Origin: Gemmataceae bacterium
GTDB lineage: Bacteria; Planctomycetota; Planctomycetia; Gemmatales; Gemmataceae
Assembly (NCBI GenBank): GCA_947490035.1
Contig: CANLGS010000143.1
Coordinates: 1 to 8,052, forward strand
Direction: 5' to 3'
Length of the DNA stretch: 8,052 nucleotides
Position 1 is the first letter of the stretch. Every line of letters begins with the position of its first letter. The notes below the pieces were generated by a model that had not been told where the DNA came from, did not search any database, and saw nothing but the letters and a program-made list of their open reading frames with translations. Both the position numbers and the translations under genes were made by a program. Of the stretch, positions 1-5,314 are shown piece after piece.

Positions 1-1407
1 GCGAAGTTGCTCCGCGCCGCCGACGGCGCCGACGAAGTCGTGCCCACGCTGCGGCGGTACGCGGAGCGCGACAAGCTGAACCGCCCGCTCGCGGCGGTGC
101 TGGCCGCGGAGATGGCCGCCGACCCCGCCACCCGCGCCGACGCGGACAAGCTGTTCGGCGCGCTCACCACCGTCACGGCCGACCCGAAGGTGATCGCGGT
201 CGTGGTGCGGTCGCACCTCGACACGGGCCGCGCGAAGGAGATCATCGCCGACCTCGACCGCTCGTTCGCGACCCTCGACGACCAGAAGAAGGACAAGGCC
301 GATACGCCCGCGGCGGCAGCGAAGAAGACCTTCGCGGCGGACAAGGCGCGGGCCATCGCGGACGCGCTGCGCGACGACCCGAAGGGCGTCGAGGCGATGC
401 TGCTCGCGGCCGGCGAAGACCTGCGCGCCGGCACCAAGCGCAGCCACGGCACCTACTACTTCCTCGGCGCGCTCGCGGTCCGGCACGACAAACTCGACCT
501 CGCCGAAGTCGAGTTCCGGCGGGCCGCGAGCGCCGCCCCGAAGGACTCGGACGCACGCGGGGAAGCGTACTCGTCCCTCATCAACGTGCTGTGGTACGCC
601 AAGAAACCGGCCGAGGTCGCGCAAGCGTGCCGCGACGCGATGGACCCGCAATCCGTCCAGCCGTTCTTCTACTTCCACCTCGCCCGCGCGCTCGCCGAAC
701 AGGGCAAGGCGGACGACGCCATCGCCACCGCCGACCGGTGCATCCTGCAATCGCCCGACACCGGACGGCTCGCGGTGCGGCTGGGGAAGCATCGCGTGCT
801 GTGCGTCCTCGGCAAGTGGGACGACGCCATCGAGTACGGCAAGAAGTTGCTGGACGAGTTCGACACGCCGACCGACCGGCCGAAGGTGCGGTACGCGCAG
901 GCCGGGGCGTACTGGGGCGCGAAGAAGTCCGCGGAGTCCGAGAGCCTCTTGCGCGCGATCCTGGACGACGACGCCGACGACGCCGGCGCGTGCAACGACC
1001 TGGGCTACCACCTCGCCGAGCAGGGACGCAACCTCGACGAAGCCGAGCGGCTGATCCGGCACGCGCTCTTTCTGGACCGCATTGAGCGGCGGAAGGCCGG
1101 CAGCGCGGAGTCCGACAACGCCGCGTACCGCGACAGCCTCGGTTGGGTGCTCTTCCGTCAGGGCAAGTTGGAAGGCGCGAAAGCGGAGTTGGAGAAGGCG
1201 CTGGCGCAGCACGCCGGGGCGACGGACGCGACGGTGTGGGACCACTACGGCGACGTGCTGTTCCGTCTGAACGACAAGCCGAAGGCGAAGGTCGCGTGGG
1301 AGAAGGCGAAGGAGTTGTACGAGTCGGACGCGCGGCAGTCGGCGCGCGTGAAGCGCGACGGCCGTTTGGACGAGGTGAAGCGGAAACTCGGCCGCATCCC
1401 GCAGTGA
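1..1407 (+). CDS. TPR-repeat protein, 5' end outside window
   Basis: The frame is open from the first base to a TGA at 1405-1407, giving about 468 codons. No start is convincing: the TTG at position 7 is simply the first permitted codon, so the gene almost certainly begins upstream. The C-terminal two thirds consists of helical pairs of tetratricopeptide type. Clear units, numbered roughly from the first in-window codon, lie near residues 150-183, 222-254, 297-327, 328-360, 375-404 and 412-442. The clearest read YRDSLGWVLFRQGKLEGAK and VWDHYGDVLFRLNDKPKAK. The N-terminal part is Ala/Asp-rich and helical, with a Lys-rich linker near residues 95-115. TPR arrays bind other proteins; no enzymatic domain is visible and the partner is unknown. 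Codon use is strongly GC3-biased. The TPR assignment is firm, but the biological role cannot be told because the N-terminus is missing. Confidence 0.88.
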   Translation, partial: AKLLRAADGADEVVPTLRRYAERDKLNRPLAAVLAAEMAADPATRADADKLFGALTTVTADPKVIAVVVRSHLDTGRAKEIIADLDRSFATLDDQKKDKADTPAAAAKKTFAADKARAIADALRDDPKGVEAMLLAAGEDLRAGTKRSHGTYYFLGALAVRHDKLDLAEVEFRRAASAAPKDSDARGEAYSSLINVLWYAKKPAEVAQACRDAMDPQSVQPFFYFHLARALAEQGKADDAIATADRCILQSPDTGRLAVRLGKHRVLCVLGKWDDAIEYGKKLLDEFDTPTDRPKVRYAQAGAYWGAKKSAESESLLRAILDDDADDAGACNDLGYHLAEQGRNLDEAERLIRHALFLDRIERRKAGSAESDNAAYRDSLGWVLFRQGKLEGAKAELEKALAQHAGATDATVWDHYGDVLFRLNDKPKAKVAWEKAKELYESDARQSARVKRDGRLDEVKRKLGRIPQ

Positions 1408-1418
1408 CCGGCCTGCGG
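1399..1418 (+). terminator. Weak hairpin across the TPR stop codon
   Basis: CCGCAG (1399-1404) can pair with CTGCGG (1413-1418) around an 8-nt loop containing the TGA stop. There is no T-tract after it, so a terminator role is only a possibility. Six-base-pair stems are common by chance in DNA this GC-rich. Confidence 0.2.
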
Positions 1419-1489
1419 CGCTTTCGGGTAGTTAGAGGGGGTCAGATACCCAGACTGCCACTTTTGGTGTTGGCCTTCTGGGTCGGAAA

Positions 1490-1671
1490 CTGCCGATCAG
1501 TGGACGCAAGTATACATTCGCGCCGCGCGGAATTGGCGGCTTGTCCGGCACTAACGCGACCGAGTACAAACCCGGTGCGAGGCCGTCGAACCGGTAGTTC
1601 GCGGTGAGCGTGGTCGCGACCAGCAGCCCGGCGGAGTCGCGCAGTTCGACTCCTTCGGCGCCACCCGCGGT
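1490..1671 (-). pseudogene. Remnant of a CnaB/SdrD-like beta-sandwich domain
   Basis: Reading leftward with codon first bases at positions divisible by three, the minus strand has no stop and nearly every third base is G or C. It encodes a stretch with VELRDSAGLLVATTLT followed by YRFDGLAPGLYSVALVPDKP. This matches the usual pattern of CnaB/SdrD B-like (carboxypeptidase-regulatory-like) modules: a 'LLDSAGNVVATTTT' strand pair, then 'Y.FDGLAPGTYSV'. The turn normally joining the halves (about DADGN) appears to be missing, so a few residues were probably lost. There is no start codon and no full domain around it. Such modules occur in secreted and surface proteins; this copy looks dead. It is in a different frame from the hydrolase ending at 1697 and is not a continuation of it. 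A chance open frame is the alternative, but the domain-like pattern and codon bias argue against that. Confidence 0.5.
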
Positions 1672-1672
1672 T

Positions 1673-1698
1673 GATGGTCGGTCGTTAGATCGACCATC
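1673..1698 (-). terminator. Hairpin at the end of the CocE-like gene
   Basis: GATGGTCG (1673-1680) and CGACCATC (1691-1698) form a perfect 8-bp inverted repeat with a 10-nt loop. It overlaps the last two bases of the TGA of the leftward hydrolase gene. No T-run follows on the minus strand, so it may act as a weak terminator or as a 3'-end stabilising stem. The structure is directly visible; the function is inferred. Confidence 0.4.
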
Positions 1699-3622
1699 AC
1701 TTTAACACGCCCACGGTGATCTTCGACGGGTGTTCCGCGTCGCGGTAGACCTTGTGCGTTTGCTTCTTGAAGTCGCTCGCGTCGGCCTTGTAGATGTCGC
1801 AGAACGTCTGCGGGTTGCGGTCCACCAGCGGGAACCACGTCGATTGCACCTGAATCATCAACCGGTGACCGGGGCGCAGCGTGTGATATACGTCCGGCAT
1901 CACGAACTTCACCTTCGTGACTTCGCCCGGCTTGAACGGTTCGGGCTTCTCGAAGCTGTTGCGGAACTTGCCGCGGAACGGCTCGCCGCGAACGAGCTGC
2001 TGATAGCCGCCCATCTTCACGCCGGTCGGGTTCGGCTCCGCGTCCGGGAAGTCGTCGGGGTATACGTCGATCACCTTCACCACCCAGTCCGCGTCGGTGC
2101 CGGTTGTGGAAACATATAGCTCCACTTCAATCGGACCCGCGAGCGTGAGGTCTTCTTTCAATACGCCGCCCTGATAGACGAGAACGTCCGGGCGCGTGGA
2201 CGCGAACCGCTGGTCGGCGGTCATGTATTCCTTCACCATGCCGATGTCCGTCTTGTTGATGAACGGCACCGGCTTCGCGGGGTCGGAAACGAACGAGTCG
2301 GAACTCCCGTCGCCATTGAGTTCCGCAGGAATGGTCGCGTTCGGAACGTCGCCGAGTTTGCCGTAGCTGTGGATGTAGAACGCGGTCTTCTTCGCCTCCT
2401 TCGGCGGCCACGCGTCGTGCTTGCGCCACACGTTCGTGCCGGTCTCGAACACCCACGCCTTCGGCCGCGCGTCGGTGCCGTTGCCCTTCAGATGGTCCTC
2501 GAAGAACGGGAACTCGATCTTATCGCGGAAGAAGTCGGCCGTCTTCGCGTTGAAGCGGATGTCGCCGTGGCGGTCGCCGTCCGGCCGGCTCCAGCCGCCG
2601 TGGTCCCACGGACCCATCACGAGGTGGTTGTTCTTCGGCGGCGTGTTGGCCTCCGCGTGCTTGTAGACTTCCAGCGCGCCGAACAGGTTCTCCGCGTCGA
2701 ACCACCCGCCCACGGTGAGGACGGCGGGTTTAATGTTCTTGACGTGCGCGCGGATGTTGCGCGACTTCCAGAAGTCGTCGTAGTTACCGTGTTCCATCAT
2801 CTCTTTCCAGAACGCGATCTCGCCCTTGTAGTATTTCGCATCGGCGTTCTTGAGCGGCCCCATGTCGAGGAAGAACTTGTAGCCGTCGGGCGTGTCGTGC
2901 TCGAACCCGACGCGGCCGAACTTCTTGGTCGGCTCCGGGCGGTTCTTGCCGAACCCGTACATGAAGTTGAAGCAGTGCGGCAGGAACAGACAGCCGTTGT
3001 GGTGGAAGTCGTCGCCGATGAACCATTCCGTCACCGGCGCCTGCGGCGACACGGCTTTCACCGCGGGGTGCGCGTCGATCATCCCCGCGACGGTATAGAA
3101 CCCCGGATACGAGATACCGGTGATCCCGACCTTCCCGTTGTGACCCTTCACGCTCTTCGTGAGCCATTCGACGGTGTCGTAGGTGTCACTCGATTCGTCG
3201 ATCTCTTTTGCTTTCTTCGCGGGGTTGTGCGGGCGCACGTTCACGAACTCGCCCTCGGACATCCACCGCCCGCGAACGTCCTGGTTCACGAAGATGTAGC
3301 CGCTCTTCACGAACTGCGCGCTCGGCCGCAGCGCGTCCGGGTACTTGTCGGCACCGTAAGGCGCGACGCTGTACGGCGTGCGAATCAGCATCATCGGGTA
3401 CGTCTGCGCGTCGTCTTTCGGGACGTACACGCTTGTAAACAGCTTCACGCCGTCGCGCATCGGAATCTGGTACTCGTACTTGGTGTAGTTCGCGCGGATG
3501 TAGTCTTTGAGTTCCGCGCCGGCGAGCGGCTTCGGCGGTGTCGCGGGCACCGGTTGCGCGAACAGCGGCGTTGGCGCGAACAGCGTCAGCGCGAACACAG
3601 CGGGGATTAACCATCGCGGCAT
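1697..3622 (-). CDS. Secreted CocE/NonD-family alpha/beta hydrolase, alpha-amino acid ester hydrolase-like
   Basis: This 641-residue protein has the full size and layout of the CocE/alpha-amino acid ester hydrolase group. A signal peptide comes first (charged start, hydrophobic residues 5-16, likely cut after A22 in PLFA-QPVP), so the enzyme should be exported. The alpha/beta hydrolase domain contains RTPY (residues 81-84), QDVRGRW (114-120), the nucleophile motif GISYPG with S171, GGWFDAEN with D309, and GPWDHGG with H341. These match the Ser/Asp/His triad of the family. A cap region (about 200-290) precedes D309, and the C-terminal 230 residues fit the X-Pro dipeptidyl-peptidase C-terminal jelly roll. 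Family members hydrolyse or transfer acyl groups of alpha-amino esters, beta-lactam side chains, X-Pro peptides or cocaine-like esters. The acid-cluster region reads GDDFHHNG and DAEN, so the third usual acid is Asn (N312). The gene starts 21 nt after the PIN gene stop and has no evident Shine-Dalgarno sequence. The substrate is not determinable. Confidence 0.92.
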   Translation of the reverse strand: MPRWLIPAVFALTLFAPTPLFAQPVPATPPKPLAGAELKDYIRANYTKYEYQIPMRDGVKLFTSVYVPKDDAQTYPMMLIRTPYSVAPYGADKYPDALRPSAQFVKSGYIFVNQDVRGRWMSEGEFVNVRPHNPAKKAKEIDESSDTYDTVEWLTKSVKGHNGKVGITGISYPGFYTVAGMIDAHPAVKAVSPQAPVTEWFIGDDFHHNGCLFLPHCFNFMYGFGKNRPEPTKKFGRVGFEHDTPDGYKFFLDMGPLKNADAKYYKGEIAFWKEMMEHGNYDDFWKSRNIRAHVKNIKPAVLTVGGWFDAENLFGALEVYKHAEANTPPKNNHLVMGPWDHGGWSRPDGDRHGDIRFNAKTADFFRDKIEFPFFEDHLKGNGTDARPKAWVFETGTNVWRKHDAWPPKEAKKTAFYIHSYGKLGDVPNATIPAELNGDGSSDSFVSDPAKPVPFINKTDIGMVKEYMTADQRFASTRPDVLVYQGGVLKEDLTLAGPIEVELYVSTTGTDADWVVKVIDVYPDDFPDAEPNPTGVKMGGYQQLVRGEPFRGKFRNSFEKPEPFKPGEVTKVKFVMPDVYHTLRPGHRLMIQVQSTWFPLVDRNPQTFCDIYKADASDFKKQTHKVYRDAEHPSKITVGVLK

Positions 3623-3643
3623 GAGGGCACCTGAGGAGTGAGG

Positions 3644-4096
3644 TCATGGAGTGAAGATCGGAATACTGGCCGCGTTCGCGGCGCGGGTGAGAGTGGCGTC
3701 CGTTGTAGCCAGCGGGAGGTTGGTTCGCAGAGCGAGTTCGAGGTAGGCCGCTTCGCGAACGGAGAGCGCATGAGCGCGGGCGAGGTCCAGCATCGCCGGC
3801 CACACGCGAAACGGACCCTCGTCATCGACGTAAATCTGAACGACGGCGAGCAGACCGAATAGTAGGTCGCACGCCGTCTGCGGCGTCTTCTTGTGTCGGA
3901 CGGTGGTACGTAGTCGCTCGCCCACGTCAATTGACCACAACGCAGGTGCGACCACGACGCTTGAAAGCAATTTGTGTTGAACCTGCACGGAGTAGATGGT
4001 TGAAGCGGAGGCGACTGCCCAAGCGACGGTGACCGAAGCGTCCAACACGAAGGACGGCGGGCTCGCGTTCGAGGGGAAAAAAGTCGGGAAGATCAT
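3644..4096 (-). CDS. PIN-domain toxin, VapC-like (downstream pair)
   Basis: This is a 150-residue PIN-domain protein. The ATG at 4096 is chosen because it overlaps the preceding antitoxin stop as ATGA, the usual arrangement for translationally coupled antitoxin/toxin pairs; longer N-terminal readings run into the antitoxin gene. The domain starts with FVLDASVTVAW (catalytic-type D19), continues through PALWSIDVGERL (D57 where VapC proteins usually have Glu) and LSVREAAYLELAL (E115 where Asp is usual), and ends with PLATTDATL (D133). All four positions are therefore acidic, with two conservative exchanges, so Mg-dependent RNase activity is plausible. VapC toxins commonly cleave tRNA or rRNA; no target can be inferred here. 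It shares strong C-terminal similarity, including a 26-nt identical run, with the other PIN gene in the window. The secreted hydrolase gene follows 21 nt downstream. Confidence 0.88.
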   Translation of the reverse strand: MIFPTFFPSNASPPSFVLDASVTVAWAVASASTIYSVQVQHKLLSSVVVAPALWSIDVGERLRTTVRHKKTPQTACDLLFGLLAVVQIYVDDEGPFRVWPAMLDLARAHALSVREAAYLELALRTNLPLATTDATLTRAANAASIPIFTP

Positions 4097-4377
4097 GCGG
4101 CGGGCATCTCCGGTTGTGCGGGCACTTCCGGCGACGGGTACGGCAGCCCTTCCTCCTCGTGCCACCGCCGGATTTCCTCCCTCAGTCCGTCCACCGCGTC
4201 CTGAGCCGCGCGCCGGCGCGTGGCTTCCTCTTCCGGCGTCGGAATTTGGAACGGCGGTGGCGTCAGCCCGGCGAGCACCACGCCGTTCTGCATAATCACG
4301 ACGTGTTCGCCCTTCGCCACCAGCCCGATGAGTTCGGGCAAGCGGAGACAGGCGTCGGCCAGTGTGACGGCAGTCAT
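4093..4377 (-). CDS. VapB/Phd-like antitoxin (downstream pair)
   Basis: This 94-residue protein begins MTAVTLADACLRLPELIGLV, followed by KGEHVVIMQNGVVLAGL. This is the usual start of Phd/YefM/VapB-type antitoxins: a strand, a helix with an LPELI motif, then a 'GE.VVI...G.P.A.L' hairpin that dimerises and binds the operator. Residues 45-75 are charged and helical (EEEATRRR, LREEIRRWHEEE) and probably wrap the PIN partner; the Pro-rich tail (79-93) is likely disordered. The ATG at 4377 follows AGGAGG with ideal spacing, and the TGA overlaps the PIN start by four bases. It is about half identical to the other antitoxin over the first 40 residues and much less similar after that, as expected if each tail is matched to its own toxin. 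Autoregulation is usual for this class; no operator was identified. Confidence 0.87.
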   Translation of the reverse strand: MTAVTLADACLRLPELIGLVAKGEHVVIMQNGVVLAGLTPPPFQIPTPEEEATRRRAAQDAVDGLREEIRRWHEEEGLPYPSPEVPAQPEMPAA

Positions 4378-4383
4378 GGGTTG

Positions 4384-4389
4384 CCTCCT
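4384..4389 (-). promoter_or_regulatory. Strong Shine-Dalgarno of the downstream antitoxin
   Basis: The minus strand carries AGGAGG six bases before the ATG at 4377. The 18 bases just upstream of the start codon are identical to those before the other antitoxin, which supports a common origin and fixes both starts. Confidence 0.8.
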
Positions 4390-4393
4390 GCGG

Positions 4394-4465
4394 TTACGCC
4401 GGGTTCGCTTTCAGGAATCCATCTATCGCATTCACTTCGTCCGGCGTCAACAGGCGGTTGCTCAC
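4394..4465 (-). pseudogene. Relic copy of the aldo/keto reductase 3' end (23-codon mini-ORF)
   Basis: Bases 4396-4431 are identical to 5317-5352, the end of the intact reductase gene, and similarity continues to about 4450. Read leftward it gives LLTPDEVNAIDGFLKANPA and a TAA stop, compared with RLTPAEADAIDGFLKANPA and TGA in the intact gene. Nothing else of the reductase is present. A GTG at 4465-4463 overlaps the stop of the preceding PIN gene (GTGA), so a 23-residue peptide could be translated by coupling, though this may be accidental. The following antitoxin ATG lies 16 nt after the TAA. The simplest reading is a duplication scar; the alternative is one side of a direct repeat produced when the pair at 4462-5187 was inserted at the reductase 3' end. 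Confidence 0.85.
4396..4431. repeat. 36-nt direct repeat, copy at the reductase relic
   Basis: This is a perfect match in the same orientation to 5317-5352, the reductase 3' end. The two copies enclose only one antitoxin/PIN pair and the spacer after the reductase. Confidence 0.9.
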
Positions 4466-4917
4466 GGAACGAAGATCGAAACGCCGGCCGCGTTCGCGGC
4501 GCGGGTGAGAGCCGCGTCGGTCGTCGCCAGTGGAAGGTTCAGCCGCAGGGCGAGTTCGAGATACGCCGCGTCGTCGATGCTGAGCGAGTGCAGGCGCGCA
4601 AGAGCGAGAATGTCGGTCCACGCGATAGCCGGTGTCTCCGGGTCGATCACGACTTGATACGGGTAGAGGTTTGCGAAGCACGTGTCGGCCACCCGGCGCG
4701 TCACTCGCCCGGCACGTTCCAAGAGAAGCACAACATCGGCGAGGTGCCGAGACCACAACGTCGGAACGGCGGATACCAGATTGGGCATCTGGAACGCGAG
4801 ATCGGTCGCGTACTGGGTGCGCGGAATGATGGCGTCCCACTCCAACGGAAGTGAGATGTGCAGCACGAGCTGAGGCGGCTGGTAAGCGACCGGCCGCCAC
4901 GGGGCCAATGGGGGCAT
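4462..4917 (-). CDS. PIN-domain protein with degenerate active site (upstream pair)
   Basis: This 151-residue protein is homologous throughout its C-terminal half to the other PIN protein in the window: SIDDAAYLELALRLNLPLAT and the TRAANAAG tail nearly match. The N-terminal half is strongly diverged. Aligned with VapC proteins, the first acid (VLDAS) is replaced by H20 in LVLHISLPLEW, and the second acid (LWxxE) by H58 in LWSRHLADVV. Only D116 (IDDAAY) and D134 (ATTDAAL) remain. A normal metal-binding pocket therefore seems unlikely, although the length and the rest of the fold look intact and the frame is uninterrupted. The ATG at 4917 lies three bases after the antitoxin stop, without the ATGA overlap seen in the other pair. 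It may be an inactive toxin retained for antitoxin binding or regulation, or an early pseudogene. His-mediated metal binding is possible but unsupported. Confidence 0.82.
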   Translation of the reverse strand: MPPLAPWRPVAYQPPQLVLHISLPLEWDAIIPRTQYATDLAFQMPNLVSAVPTLWSRHLADVVLLLERAGRVTRRVADTCFANLYPYQVVIDPETPAIAWTDILALARLHSLSIDDAAYLELALRLNLPLATTDAALTRAANAAGVSIFVP

Positions 4918-4920
4918 GAG

Positions 4921-5187
4921 CTACCGCCGTTGTTCGTCCATCAAACGTTGATAGGTTTCGCGGTCGATCAGTGGCTCGCCGTGTTGCGCCAGCATTTTCT
5001 GTACGTGTTCCCGAATGCGGGCTTGGGACGCGGCGATCTCCTCCGCGGTCGGCGGGGGCGGGGGCGGCGCGGCCAGCGCCGCGAGCCACGCGCCGCCGTC
5101 CGCGATCACGATCTGCTCGCCGGCGGCCACGCGCCGGAGCAGTTCGGGCAGTTGCTCGCGCGCCTCCGCGATCGTCACGACGGTCAT
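4921..5187 (-). CDS. VapB/Phd-like antitoxin (upstream pair)
   Basis: This 88-residue protein starts MTVVTIAEAREQLPELLRRV, then AGEQIVIADGGAWLAAL, which is the dimerising DNA-binding half of a Phd/VapB-type antitoxin. A Pro run at residues 41-46 separates it from a charged helical tail (about 48-88: EEIAASQARIREHVQKML and DRETYQRLMDEQRR) that should bind the partner. The ATG at 5187 is preferred over an in-frame ATG 54 bases upstream because AGGAGG sits six bases before it and the same leader precedes the other antitoxin. It follows the reductase gene by 127 nt, a gap containing two GC-rich hairpins, and is followed after three bases by the degenerate PIN gene. The antitoxin itself appears intact even though its partner may be inactive. 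Confidence 0.85.
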   Translation of the reverse strand: MTVVTIAEAREQLPELLRRVAAGEQIVIADGGAWLAALAAPPPPPPTAEEIAASQARIREHVQKMLAQHGEPLIDRETYQRLMDEQRR

Positions 5188-5193
5188 GGGTTG

Positions 5194-5199
5194 CCTCCT
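5194..5199 (-). promoter_or_regulatory. Strong Shine-Dalgarno of the upstream antitoxin
   Basis: AGGAGG on the minus strand ends six bases before the ATG at 5187. It lies in an 18-nt leader shared exactly with the other antitoxin gene and rules out the longer N-terminal reading. Confidence 0.8.
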
Positions 5200-5210
5200 G
5201 CGGTTCGTAG

Positions 5211-5231
5211 GTGCCGCTTGCCGAGCGGCAC
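5211..5231 (-). promoter_or_regulatory. Perfect 8-bp hairpin upstream of the antitoxin
   Basis: GTGCCGCT and AGCGGCAC flank a 5-nt loop. The stem lies 23 nt upstream of the antitoxin ATG, in the spacer that the downstream pair lacks. It could be an operator palindrome for the VapB-like protein, or a processing or terminator stem between the reductase and the pair. There is no T-tract. Confidence 0.4.
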
Positions 5232-5288
5232 GGCTGCCCAACTCGAACCACTCGGGGATGTTCGTATCGCGTCTGAAATTGCGAAGCC

Positions 5289-5309
5289 GCCCGCCTCGGC
5301 ACGGCGGGC
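5289..5309 (-). terminator. GC-rich hairpin just after the reductase stop
   Basis: GCCCGCC (5289-5295) pairs with GGCGGGC (5303-5309) around a 7-nt loop, beginning five bases after the reductase TGA in the direction of transcription. This is the expected place for a terminator, but no U-tract follows, so termination may be weak or absent and the downstream genes could still be co-transcribed. Confidence 0.4.
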
Positions 5310-5314
5310 CTACT

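Noticed and set aside
2369..3610. Long plus-strand open frame (413 codons) opposite the CocE-like gene
   Set aside because: It is the antisense shadow of a well-supported hydrolase. The translation is Arg/Val-rich with no domain and arises from high-GC codon bias.
4097..4165. N-terminal extension of the downstream PIN protein to an ATG at 4165
   Set aside because: The extension lies inside the antitoxin coding region and is not domain-like; the ATGA overlap start at 4096 explains the gene better.
4394..5302. Long minus-strand frame (302 codons) across both the antitoxin and PIN genes
   Set aside because: It overlaps two better-supported genes in another frame and gives low-complexity Arg-rich protein. 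Only its last 23 codons are meaningful, as the reductase-tail relic.
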